The notes beneath the pieces are model-generated. The model worked only from the letters and a program-made list of their open reading frames with translations, was not told the origin of the DNA and ran no database searches. Shown in pieces: positions 16,168-24,409 of a stretch of DNA of 64,000 nucleotides. Both the position numbers and the translations under genes were made by a program. Origin of the DNA: Flavobacterium sedimenticola (GTDB lineage Bacteria > Bacteroidota > Bacteroidia > Flavobacteriales > Flavobacteriaceae); contig NZ_JASGBP010000001.1 in NCBI RefSeq assembly GCF_030053345.1, forward strand, positions 806,001 through 870,000. The letters are read 5' to 3'. Position 1 is the first letter of the stretch; every line of letters begins with the position of its first letter.

Positions 16168-17649
16168 ATGAACAATATTACTTTTGTTATATCTCCATTA
16201 GAAGAAGCTGTAGATAGTATATTAGAATTAATTGACGATAATTTTAATAAAAAAGATGATGATAATTTTATTGAGCAAGAACTGTACAAAATATTTGATG
16301 AATTAAAAGAAGATTTATGGGTAATTATAGAATATCCATATGTTGATAAGATATACAGAGATAGCTATTATACATACTTTGCTTCTAAGCATAATCATTA
16401 TTATAGAGATTGTTTGAGAGTTTCATTTTTTTCCGACGAAATAACAAATGAACATTTTAGAAATGAAGAATTAGTATCTGAGTTAAATGAAAAATTTTTA
16501 GGATATCTAGTAGTTAGACCAACTTTTACTTGTCCTATTGGTAGGTCTTTAATTAGTAAAGACGCTTTTGAAGAAAATAATTTCATCACTTGTAACTATA
16601 AAGGAAGTGTATTAGTAAATGGTGTAAAGTTAACCGTGGAAGGCTATCCACATAGCTCACAAGACACAGAAAGCATATCATGTGCCGAAACAACTATATG
16701 GAGTGTAATGGAATATTTTGGTAATAGATATCCTGATTATAAACCAACAATGCCTTCAAATATAATTAATGTATTAAATAAATTTTCTAAACAAAGATTA
16801 TTACCTTCAAATGGTTTAACAGTTGATCAAATATCTTTTGCTTTAAAGGAGTTTGGTTTTGGAACAAGTATATACGCAGAAGACGATGCCTTTGAAAATG
16901 AATTAGATAATATTATAGCCTATTATATTGAATCGGGTATTCCTGTAATTGCCGCAATTGAAAATGAAAATATAGGTCACGCAACTGTAATCATCGGACA
17001 TGAATATGATGATGAATATGATTTTGGCACTGTTAAAACCAGAGAGTTAAGTTATTCCGATGAAATTATTAACTATATTGATTATACGGATTTACCAAAA
17101 AAATATGTTGTAATAGATGATAATTTAGCACCTTATAGGTTAATTGATTTGAATAATCCTGTTGAACATTATGAAGATGATGATTTTAAAGGAGCAACGA
17201 TAGAGTCTATAGTCGTACCATTATACAAAAAAATCTATCTCGAAGTTATAAATGCCAGAAGTTTAGCAATAAGTATAATTTCAGATGCAAATTTTGGTTA
17301 TAAATTTAAAAATGGTTTTGTATTCAGGTTCTTTCTCACATCTAGTAGATCATTTAAATCTCATGTAAGTAAATTAAAATCAAACGAAGATATATTGATT
17401 GAGGCATTGGTATTAGCTAAAATGCCAAAATTTATATGGGTTGCTGAAATATATGAGAATAATAACTTTAATACTGGTAAAGCTGATGGTTTGATAGTTA
17501 TTGATGCTACAGAAGCTAATAAAAACTTTATAGATTCATTATTATTTGCAGGTTATCCAGATAAAATATTTGTAAAAAGTGAAAAAGATTTTGTAGATTT
17601 GCCCTATAATTTAGATTTTTACACTAAATTTAAAAATAATTTAAAATAA
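16168..17649 (+). CDS. Papain-like (C39-type) cysteine peptidase-fold protein, unknown role
   Basis: 493 aa, no signal peptide. The middle shows a papain-fold active site: Gln165 (SSQD) seven residues before Cys172 (SISCAETTIWSVMEYFG), His271 in GHATVIIGH and Asp317/318 in VVIDDNLAPY. These give the expected oxyanion Gln and Cys-His-Asp order, most like peptidase C39-type domains. An N-terminal domain (1-150, with FLGYLVVRPTFTCPIGRSLI) and a C-terminal ~140-residue domain have no assignment. It is very AT-rich and acidic. A 61-aa gene follows 1 bp later and is probably co-translated. It could be a peptidase, a transglutaminase-like enzyme or a toxin-type effector; the sequence does not decide. 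Confidence 0.7.
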   Translation: MNNITFVISPLEEAVDSILELIDDNFNKKDDDNFIEQELYKIFDELKEDLWVIIEYPYVDKIYRDSYYTYFASKHNHYYRDCLRVSFFSDEITNEHFRNEELVSELNEKFLGYLVVRPTFTCPIGRSLISKDAFEENNFITCNYKGSVLVNGVKLTVEGYPHSSQDTESISCAETTIWSVMEYFGNRYPDYKPTMPSNIINVLNKFSKQRLLPSNGLTVDQISFALKEFGFGTSIYAEDDAFENELDNIIAYYIESGIPVIAAIENENIGHATVIIGHEYDDEYDFGTVKTRELSYSDEIINYIDYTDLPKKYVVIDDNLAPYRLIDLNNPVEHYEDDDFKGATIESIVVPLYKKIYLEVINARSLAISIISDANFGYKFKNGFVFRFFLTSSRSFKSHVSKLKSNEDILIEALVLAKMPKFIWVAEIYENNNFNTGKADGLIVIDATEANKNFIDSLLFAGYPDKIFVKSEKDFVDLPYNLDFYTKFKNNLK

Positions 17650-17650
17650 A

Positions 17651-17836
17651 ATGAGTACCAAAAAAACAATTATTTCTTTAACTGATATGTTGAAAGACCT
17701 AAAAAGAGTTGAGAGCGCAAAGCTTATCGAGTCAAATAGTCGTATCAACACATTAATGAAAGAAACTGTTCGAGAATTTAAGCAGAAACAAAATGTTTCT
17801 ATAGAAAAGTCATCACAAATTGTTTTGAACGCATAA
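17651..17836 (+). CDS. Small helical protein paired with the papain-like gene
   Basis: 61 aa, lysine-rich and predicted helical (SLTDMLKDLKRVESAKLIE then NTLMKETVREFKQKQNVSIE). Its ATG lies one base after the stop of the papain-like gene, and a strong terminator follows, so the two form a bicistronic unit. No family recognised. A partner, inhibitor or substrate of the upstream protein are all possible. Confidence 0.65.
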   Translation: MSTKKTIISLTDMLKDLKRVESAKLIESNSRINTLMKETVREFKQKQNVSIEKSSQIVLNA

Positions 17837-17855
17837 AAGATATCAACATAAATCC

Positions 17856-17890
17856 AAAAAAAGAGAACTAATCGGTTCTCTTTTTTTATT
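17856..17890 (+). terminator. Terminator of the papain-like gene pair
   Basis: AAAAAAAGAGAAC and GTTCTCTTTTTTT form a 13-bp stem around TAATCG; the T run is part of the stem. Confidence 0.88.
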
Positions 17891-17922
17891 ATTATATAAG
17901 CTAAAAGTATTAAAACTAAATT

Positions 17923-17952
17923 AAATCAAACCTCTTAATTGAGGTTTTTTTT
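17923..17952. terminator. Second hairpin terminator
   Basis: AACCTC-TTAATT-GAGGTT followed by TTTTTT. It lies about 100 bp past the end of the converging restriction operon (18051) and behind the first terminator. Confidence 0.7.
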
Positions 17953-18050
17953 GGTTTAAAAAAAATATTAACGAAATAAAGCAAACAAAGAATTGATGCT
18001 AGGAATACTTGGACTAGGAGCGATTTTTGTGCAGATGAATGAGGTAATAT

Positions 18051-18521
18051 TTATTGTTTTCTCCATTCGGATGGTTCTATAGGATTATTGTCTATCCATA
18101 AACCTATTTTATTCTTTTTAGCATTATCTTCAAATAAAGCTAGTTCTTTTGACTTAGAATATCTTTTGTAATGCCACCCCATACCTGCTTTTATTATTTC
18201 TGCCGATAAATATTTATTATCTACGTCATAATAAATCATAGCTATTGAGCGACCATATCTATCTGTATCTGTAACCACATATTTTATTGTTTTAAGATAT
18301 ATTTGGTCTGATGTGAATTGTTTTGCTTTTGTACCGAATGGTTGACTTTTTTCTGGGCAATCAACTTCAGCTAATCTTAATGTAATTTGATTATTTAAAC
18401 TATCTAAAACAACAACTGTATCACCGTCTTTAATTCCGACAACTTTAGCCGTTAATGTTTTTTGACTGTAAATAAAATTAGTTACAAGTAAAAATAAGAG
18501 TATTTTAAAACTGTATTTCAT
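18051..18521 (-). CDS. Secreted SNase-like nuclease (thermonuclease family)
   Basis: 156 aa with a signal peptide (about 1-19, ends NFIYSQ). SNase motifs are complete in outline: IKDGDTVVVLD, LRLAEVDCPE, FGTKAKQF and DTDRYGRSIAMI, giving the metal-binding Asp residues and both catalytic-type Arg; the Glu43 position is Lys, as in many bacterial family members. The start codon shares a base with the stop of the preceding PD-(D/E)XK gene (TAATG), so it is the last cistron of the restriction operon. A periplasmic or extracellular nuclease attached to a restriction locus is unusual. Confidence 0.85.
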   Translation of the reverse strand: MKYSFKILLFLLVTNFIYSQKTLTAKVVGIKDGDTVVVLDSLNNQITLRLAEVDCPEKSQPFGTKAKQFTSDQIYLKTIKYVVTDTDRYGRSIAMIYYDVDNKYLSAEIIKAGMGWHYKRYSKSKELALFEDNAKKNKIGLWIDNNPIEPSEWRKQ

Positions 18522-19429
18522 TATTTAATTACTTGTTTAATTAAACTCATAATATATTCTAAATCGTTATCGTTTTCAATTTGTATTTGATATTCACCAT
18601 TACCTCTATGTCCAATATTTGAAACATCTTTTGCTATATTTTTAGGGTCATTTATTGAACCAAACTTTGCATTGATAAATATTTTCAATGCTTTTTTTTG
18701 CATTTCAATATCTGTAATATTACTACCTTTTTTAAAAGCAATGTAGGTTTTTTGGGGAAGAATTTCAATATTGTCAGCTAAATTAAGAATAGAAGATTTA
18801 AACTTTTCATATAACTCAATTGTTGCATCAGAACCATTTTTAAAGTGATCTTCTTCTGCATAAACTTTTATATTTTCTTTTACTTCTTTAAAACTTTCAT
18901 TATTTTCCAAGAGTGGTTTAATACTTTGTGCGGCATTACTTTTCTTTATACTATTTACACTTAAAATATTATTTTCAAATTGCTTTACCTCCCATAATTC
19001 AATACCCAAATCTTTAAAGTCACTAGCAGATATTTGGTTTTCAGTAAAACTTGGCGAAACAAATGCAACTCTAGATTGTGTCCAATCAACGTCTTTACTA
19101 TGTAATGTTTCGTTTAATGTTTCATTGTATGTTAATATAAATTCTGCTCTATTTTGTAGCATAATATTAAGATAAGTTAAACCTTGGTCGACAACACTAT
19201 AATTTTTATCTCTTTTATATTCTATTATTATAAAAGCTTGAGATTGCTTGTCAAATGCTAAAGTATCTATTCTTTTGTTTTTTATTGAAAACTCTGATTT
19301 AACTAATTGTAAACCCATTATTTCAGACAAATTTTCTTCGAAAATATTTTGAATATCCTTCTCCAATTTAAAAGAATTTTCTTTTAAAGATTTGATTTTT
19401 GATGCATTTGAAGAGTTGTATAATTTCAT
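18521..19429 (-). CDS. PD-(D/E)XK nuclease-like protein with DUF5655 C-terminal domain
   Basis: 302 aa. The N-terminal half has a restriction-endonuclease-like core: LEKDIQNIFEENL (22-34), KRIDTLAFD (Asp55) and FIIIEYKRD (Glu70-x-Lys72). The C-terminal ~100 residues (from DHFKNGSDATIELYEKF) match the DUF5655 domain seen behind such nuclease domains, including the KTYIAFKKG and IFINAKFG strands. Proteins of this layout are often labelled as predicted transport proteins, which the sequence does not support. It starts 48 bp after the LlaJI-like nuclease gene and overlaps the SNase gene, so it probably belongs to the same operon. Confidence 0.8.
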   Translation of the reverse strand: MKLYNSSNASKIKSLKENSFKLEKDIQNIFEENLSEIMGLQLVKSEFSIKNKRIDTLAFDKQSQAFIIIEYKRDKNYSVVDQGLTYLNIMLQNRAEFILTYNETLNETLHSKDVDWTQSRVAFVSPSFTENQISASDFKDLGIELWEVKQFENNILSVNSIKKSNAAQSIKPLLENNESFKEVKENIKVYAEEDHFKNGSDATIELYEKFKSSILNLADNIEILPQKTYIAFKKGSNITDIEMQKKALKIFINAKFGSINDPKNIAKDVSNIGHRGNGEYQIQIENDNDLEYIMSLIKQVIK

Positions 19430-19477
19430 TTTTTTTTAGTTTGTATTTTTATAATACCTTAATGAGGATTTAATTAA

Positions 19478-20746
19478 TTAGAGATTCAAATTTGAATTTA
19501 AATAACTAATCATAACATCTTTGGTTTTAAGTTTTTGTGAAATAATCGTTGTTGATGATGTACCTTCTTTTACATATGAGTCTGCTAGACTGAAATGTAT
19601 TTCAGATGTATTTTCATTATCGCTTGGAATTATTAATGCACTAATTGTTTTGTTCTCATCTTTATTAGACTTTAACATTTCATGATATGAATACTGCTTA
19701 TAATTCAAATGGTCAAGTACATCATAATACTTAGCATCAAAAATGTATTGTAAATCATCATCTATAAAGTAATGATCTGGTTCTATAGTAAAATTGTTTA
19801 TAGATTTATCAACTTGAAAGGTTTTTTTAGAAAATCTAACTTTCGAATTAATGTTTTCTGTCTCAAAATACAGATTATTATCATTGTCTATATGAGAGAA
19901 GTGATTATTCAGATAATGCCCTATCATTTCTTCCCACACTAGATTGAAATATTTAATTTTTACATGAATATCTCCTCCTTTTTTATGACCTTCTATTTCT
20001 GTAAAATAATTAATCAAATCACTTATCAATCTCTTATTAATATCTTTAAACACCTGATTTTTATATTCTTGCAATTTTCTAATAACAAAATCTATATTTT
20101 CTAAGAAGTCAAATGTCGTTTTTTTGTGATTAGTTTTTGCTAGTTGAAATAAAAACGGAAATCTTTCTAGAGTATAATCAATTACAAATGCCATACAGTC
20201 ACTAATAAAAACTTGTTTTGATTTATTTTCTTTAATATAGAGTGGTAAATGTATAAGGTTACCATTGCTGTATATTTTATGAGATTTTCTTATTGTATCT
20301 TTCCATGATATTTTTCCTTTATAACCAACTTTAGTTTTAGTTATTCTCTCATTATAAATACCAAATTGCTTAAAATAGTTGTAAACAGAAAAAAAAGAAG
20401 CAAAAGGGTAATCAGATTCAAAATCTAGTTTTTCACCTGCAAATTTTGTAGCAGTTGATTTCCTATTAAAAATATATTTTTGAATTACATCAAATAATAA
20501 ATGAACATCCTGTTCACTACTATTGTTGTCTTTTTCATTTTCTTTTAAAAGATTATTTGAATAATAGTGTTTAGGAAATACTACTAACGTTTTGTCTTTC
20601 TTGCATACAAGCCCTACAAAGTCATACACTTCAGAATTAATATCTTTATTTTTAAATCTTGTATCCAAACCTTGAACCAACTCAAATTCTTTTTTTGTTG
20701 ATTCAAAAATAAAAGTACCGTCTTGACCTAAAAATATATCTTGCAT
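19478..20746 (-). CDS. LlaJI/McrC-like restriction endonuclease subunit
   Basis: 422 aa. The N-terminal part has the LGQDGTFIFES and TLVVFPKHYY segments typical of LlaJI-family restriction proteins. The C-terminal third is a PD-(D/E)XK nuclease: WEEMIGHYL (271-279), EPDHY (Asp324) and FDAKYYDV (Asp337-x-Lys339), then QYSYHEML. The next gene upstream encodes the McrB-like motor, so this would be the DNA-cutting subunit of an NTP-driven restriction complex. The 21-bp gap fits operon organisation. McrC and LlaJI nucleases are close in architecture; I lean to LlaJI/LlaI type because of the linked methyltransferase. Confidence 0.82.
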   Translation of the reverse strand: MQDIFLGQDGTFIFESTKKEFELVQGLDTRFKNKDINSEVYDFVGLVCKKDKTLVVFPKHYYSNNLLKENEKDNNSSEQDVHLLFDVIQKYIFNRKSTATKFAGEKLDFESDYPFASFFSVYNYFKQFGIYNERITKTKVGYKGKISWKDTIRKSHKIYSNGNLIHLPLYIKENKSKQVFISDCMAFVIDYTLERFPFLFQLAKTNHKKTTFDFLENIDFVIRKLQEYKNQVFKDINKRLISDLINYFTEIEGHKKGGDIHVKIKYFNLVWEEMIGHYLNNHFSHIDNDNNLYFETENINSKVRFSKKTFQVDKSINNFTIEPDHYFIDDDLQYIFDAKYYDVLDHLNYKQYSYHEMLKSNKDENKTISALIIPSDNENTSEIHFSLADSYVKEGTSSTTIISQKLKTKDVMISYLNSNLNL

Positions 20747-20767
20747 AACTTTTATATTAATAATTTA

Positions 20768-21697
20768 CTATTTCAAACAATCAAAAAAATCAACTGAGAA
20801 AATATTTTTATCTTCTTCGAATAAATCATATAACTCAGAAAAACTTGATATATCTTTAGAGAAAAGATGTATGTTTCTTTTAAACGATGCTTTATGAATA
20901 TCGCTCCAAAGAAATTGTAGTAATTTATTTTGAATTTTATATTTTATTTGTTCATCACTTTCATTAGACGAAAATTCAATAAAAAACTGACCTATCTGTT
21001 TATCCTCACCTAAATCAAGATAATCTTTGTGAGATATAAACTTATTTAAACCTTTATAAAATTTAACCCATTCAATTTTTTGTAATTTATTTGAATTGTC
21101 ACAAATATTTAAATTTACATTGTTTAAATATATATCACCTTTTTTTACAGGTTTAGTACTAACATATTGCCAATCAAATCTTCTTTTAAAAGCTGTATCC
21201 ATAACAAATACATTTTGATCGCTAGTATTTACTGTGCCATAAATAAATAAATTTGGTGGTAATTTGATTTTGTTATCAATAATAGATGTTATGTCTTTGG
21301 CAATTATATCATTATTTATAAAGTATCTACTATAACCGGCTAAAGGTCCTTCTTGAACCCTATCTAACAACTGGAATATATCACCAAATATTGCCGCAAC
21401 ATCACCTCTTGACATTTCTTCTAAAATCAAAAAAACATTTATAGAAGTGTCTTGATATGCCTTTTCTAGAGCTTGAGTGAAAATACCTTTTGTAAATTCA
21501 TAATTAATCTCTTTTTCACCATCAGTATTTGTTTTTACACTGGGAAGTAGTTGCCCAATAAAGTCCGAATAAGTATATTCGGGATGAAAAGTTACACGAA
21601 AAATATTATCATCAAGGATATTATCAGTTTTAAGCATTTCGTCAATTAAAAAACTTTTACCTGTGCCAGGTGTACCATAGTATATCTTTTGTATCAT
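20768..21697 (-). CDS. McrB-like AAA+ NTPase, restriction motor subunit
   Basis: 309 aa, essentially a bare AAA+ module. Walker A GTPGTGKS (8-15), Walker B VFLILEEMSRGD (88-99), then AAIFGDIFQLLDR and the McrB-type sensor region GTVNTSDQNVFVMDTAFKRR (154-173) with an Arg pair before FDW. The N-terminal DNA-recognition domain of McrB is missing. The preceding 262-aa gene overlaps it by 4 bp and may supply that function. McrB-family proteins usually hydrolyse GTP and drive translocation that activates the McrC-type nuclease encoded just downstream. Confidence 0.9.
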   Translation of the reverse strand: MIQKIYYGTPGTGKSFLIDEMLKTDNILDDNIFRVTFHPEYTYSDFIGQLLPSVKTNTDGEKEINYEFTKGIFTQALEKAYQDTSINVFLILEEMSRGDVAAIFGDIFQLLDRVQEGPLAGYSRYFINNDIIAKDITSIIDNKIKLPPNLFIYGTVNTSDQNVFVMDTAFKRRFDWQYVSTKPVKKGDIYLNNVNLNICDNSNKLQKIEWVKFYKGLNKFISHKDYLDLGEDKQIGQFFIEFSSNESDEQIKYKIQNKLLQFLWSDIHKASFKRNIHLFSKDISSFSELYDLFEEDKNIFSVDFFDCLK

Positions 21698-22482
21698 GAG
21701 TTGTATATTTTTTTGAAATAATTTATAAATGAATCAACCGTTTCGCTATTTTCATTATTTACAATTTCATTAATATCTGATTCGTAACCGTTCAAATAAG
21801 AAAGTTTTAATGCTGGAAATTGTCTAGATAAAAATTCGTATCTATCACTAGTACCGTCTTTTAATCTATTTCTACCTGTATGAAAAGTAACCTTTTTTGT
21901 TGTTTCATCTATTGAAAACCAATTATTGTTAATAGAACCACTTAATCTAATTAATTCCTGATTATATTCTTCAAGACTATTAAAAGGAATAAAAGAATTG
22001 CTATTTATAATATCAATGTAATGTAAACCCATGTTTAAAGAACCTCTAATTGTTGCAATTTTAGAATCTTGTAAATCATCCTCATTGGTATTAATTATAT
22101 AGACAGGTTTATTGAAAATGTCGTTGCATATTGAATCAACGCAATATTTATTAAAAATGTTGTGAATGCCACTATAAGCTTGTTGTGACAAAAACATATT
22201 TCTTGCAATGGAACCTGGAGAAATAAAAAATACATACGCTATTTCAAAATTACTATCCTCATCTACGATTAGTGCAGTATGCATATTTCTATTATCTTTT
22301 GTATTACCAACAATTATACTCTGTAAGTTAAACTTACTATTGTAATTGTTTATTTTAAAAATTATATAACTGAATAATTCCTCTACATTTGAAATATTTA
22401 TATTTTGCCAAGTAGATAAACTAAAATCTGTAGACTCAAATTTTTTAAATAGTTTTTCAGAAATAATTAGACTTGATTTCAT
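21694..22482 (-). CDS. Unknown protein of the restriction operon, candidate specificity subunit
   Basis: 262 aa with no recognised domain. It has mixed alpha/beta character, a conserved-looking GNTKDNRNMHTALIVDED stretch and a basic, aromatic region (KKVTFHTGRNRLKDGTSDRY, about 190-209). It overlaps both neighbours by 4 bp (ATGA), so it is tightly coupled to the methyltransferase before it and the AAA+ gene after it. By position it corresponds to the first restriction gene of LlaI-type operons. Since the AAA+ protein has no DNA-binding domain, this is the natural candidate for target recognition; that is inference. Confidence 0.7.
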   Translation of the reverse strand: MKSSLIISEKLFKKFESTDFSLSTWQNINISNVEELFSYIIFKINNYNSKFNLQSIIVGNTKDNRNMHTALIVDEDSNFEIAYVFFISPGSIARNMFLSQQAYSGIHNIFNKYCVDSICNDIFNKPVYIINTNEDDLQDSKIATIRGSLNMGLHYIDIINSNSFIPFNSLEEYNQELIRLSGSINNNWFSIDETTKKVTFHTGRNRLKDGTSDRYEFLSRQFPALKLSYLNGYESDINEIVNNENSETVDSFINYFKKIYNS

Positions 22483-24344
22483 ATTTCAAAATTTTTTATT
22501 AGCACTTCATTTTTAGCATAACGCCACCCAGAAGTACCTGCGTTGACAATTTTAAAATTGTGTTCTTGTATCCATTCTATAAGCATATGATTTGTTTTAT
22601 CTCTGTGATGTAATACGTTAGAAAGTATAAATTTATAATTTAATTTGTCTAATTTAGTAAGAATACTCAACAATTCAATTTCTGAGTCACCATTCCATCC
22701 TTTCATACCTCTCTTACCATCATTATATGCTGCACTTGTAATAAAGTAAGGAGGGTCAAAGTAAAAAACTGTGTCCAATGGATAATCTTCCCATTTTATG
22801 TCTGTATAGCAACCGTTTTTTAATACAATATTATTTATGTTAGTTTTTGTTTTGAAATTTAAAATACGATTTTTTATATCATCACTATATCCAGCTACTC
22901 CAATAGGGGTATTAAATTTTTGTGAATTATTAAATCTTATCATATTTTGAAAGCCATACATATGTAAAATATATAATAATAATGCTTCCGGTTTTTCATT
23001 ATTGTAGTAATCTCTGAGTAATAAGTATTCTTTTTTGCCTCTCTTTGTGAGTTTGAATTTTGAAATAGTATTTTCAATACTACTAACAATATCTTTTTTA
23101 TCATTTAATAAAAGCCATTCTACAATACCGAAAACTTTATCATTTATTTCATTATATACTATTTTATCAGTAGTAACTACATTTGCCCCAACATTAAATG
23201 CACCACCCATTACATCAACGAACGTTCCAATATGTTTAGGCATTTCTTTTATAATATTTGGTAATAATGTGTCTTTACTGCCAGAATAATTTAATGGTGA
23301 CTTAGTAAAGTCAATTTCTTTTTTGAAATATATGATTACTTCTTTCAAGGTATCACCATTTCTTTTATTGCTTGATCTGTGATTTTGATATTCTTTATAA
23401 TTAACATTCTCAACATGAACTATATTATCAATTGAAAAAAGTTTAGCTAATTCAACTAACTCCTCAAGTGGAACTATACTTTGATTACTATAACTGATTA
23501 AAATGTGTTTGAATTCTGATTGTCTGAATAAATCTTCAAACTGTTCTAATGCAAATTGTTTCCTGCTGTAAAGAGAAATGTATTTACTTTTGTCTCTTTT
23601 ACCTCCAACCCCTTTGATATCTGGAAAGTCATATCTTGCTACAGTTTCAAGAACGTGGTATGCTGATGCGTATTGTGTTACAGAATATGGTGGGTCAATA
23701 TAAAGAATATCGCCTTTTATTTTTCTGATAATAGAATTGCTATCCTCATTGTATATTATGTTTGAAAATTTAGTTTGAACTTTATGAAATTCAAGAGGTT
23801 CAATATTAAATTCTTTTGTAGCTCTTGATTCCCAAAATTTAAAAAATGCTTCATAAGTGCCAGAAGTGTTTGAGACTTTGGTTATACTTTCTAAAAGAGA
23901 TGCTAGTAGAAAAAAATATTCGTTTTCATTTATTACTAAATCACGATACAATTCTTCAATACTTATCCTTATGCCATCTATTTTAAGACCATTATTTTCT
24001 GTAAAAAACATTCTATTACCGATTGGCGTATAGTTGTTGTATATAAAAAAATGTTTGTTTTGCTCATATTTTTTTTCATTTAACCAATTAAAAATACAAG
24101 TATGATATTTAGAGTTAAAATTTTCAAATTTAGGAACATCACTATTTAATAATTTGGCACGATTGAAAACATACGAATAATACATAAAATCATTAGAAAT
24201 GATATTATATTTATTTTTAAAATAATCACCTACACTACCAGTCCCCGCAAATAAATCTGCAAAAATTTCACCTTTAATTTTGTGTTTATTGATAACTTTT
24301 TCAATAAAATGAAGAAGCTTTGTTTTGTTGCCTATGTATCTCAT
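22479..24344 (-). CDS. Fused double D12-class adenine-N6 DNA methyltransferase (M.FokI-like)
   Basis: 621 aa made of two Dam-type methyltransferase halves. First half: motif X YIGNKTKLL (3-11), motif I ADLFAGTGSVG (29-39), motif IV YIDPPY (215-220). Second half: NYSGSKDTLLPNI (352-364), DVMGGAFNVG (377-386), FDPPY (529-533). Both DPPY catalytic motifs and both SAM loops look intact. M.FokI has this layout, each half methylating one strand of an asymmetric site, so the target here is probably asymmetric with adenine on both strands. First gene of the leftward restriction operon, it protects the host from the subunits encoded downstream. Confidence 0.92.
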   Translation of the reverse strand: MRYIGNKTKLLHFIEKVINKHKIKGEIFADLFAGTGSVGDYFKNKYNIISNDFMYYSYVFNRAKLLNSDVPKFENFNSKYHTCIFNWLNEKKYEQNKHFFIYNNYTPIGNRMFFTENNGLKIDGIRISIEELYRDLVINENEYFFLLASLLESITKVSNTSGTYEAFFKFWESRATKEFNIEPLEFHKVQTKFSNIIYNEDSNSIIRKIKGDILYIDPPYSVTQYASAYHVLETVARYDFPDIKGVGGKRDKSKYISLYSRKQFALEQFEDLFRQSEFKHILISYSNQSIVPLEELVELAKLFSIDNIVHVENVNYKEYQNHRSSNKRNGDTLKEVIIYFKKEIDFTKSPLNYSGSKDTLLPNIIKEMPKHIGTFVDVMGGAFNVGANVVTTDKIVYNEINDKVFGIVEWLLLNDKKDIVSSIENTISKFKLTKRGKKEYLLLRDYYNNEKPEALLLYILHMYGFQNMIRFNNSQKFNTPIGVAGYSDDIKNRILNFKTKTNINNIVLKNGCYTDIKWEDYPLDTVFYFDPPYFITSAAYNDGKRGMKGWNGDSEIELLSILTKLDKLNYKFILSNVLHHRDKTNHMLIEWIQEHNFKIVNAGTSGWRYAKNEVLIKNFEI

Positions 24345-24389
24345 TTATAGTTGCTTATATAGTGCATGTAAATAGTATTAGAAATCTAA

Positions 24390-24397
24390 CAAAAATA
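24390..24397 (-). promoter_or_regulatory. -7 box of the restriction operon
   Basis: On the minus strand TATTTTTG matches TAnnTTTG, 46 bp before the methyltransferase ATG (24344) and just past the stop of the primase-like gene (24410). No -33 box is evident. Confidence 0.4.
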
Positions 24398-24409
24398 GTA
24401 ATTAAAAAC

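Noticed and set aside
18051..24344. Plain type IV McrBC system
   Set aside because: McrBC-type systems cut modified DNA and lack a cognate methyltransferase; here an intact double methyltransferase is operon-coupled, which fits a LlaI-like system that protects by methylation.
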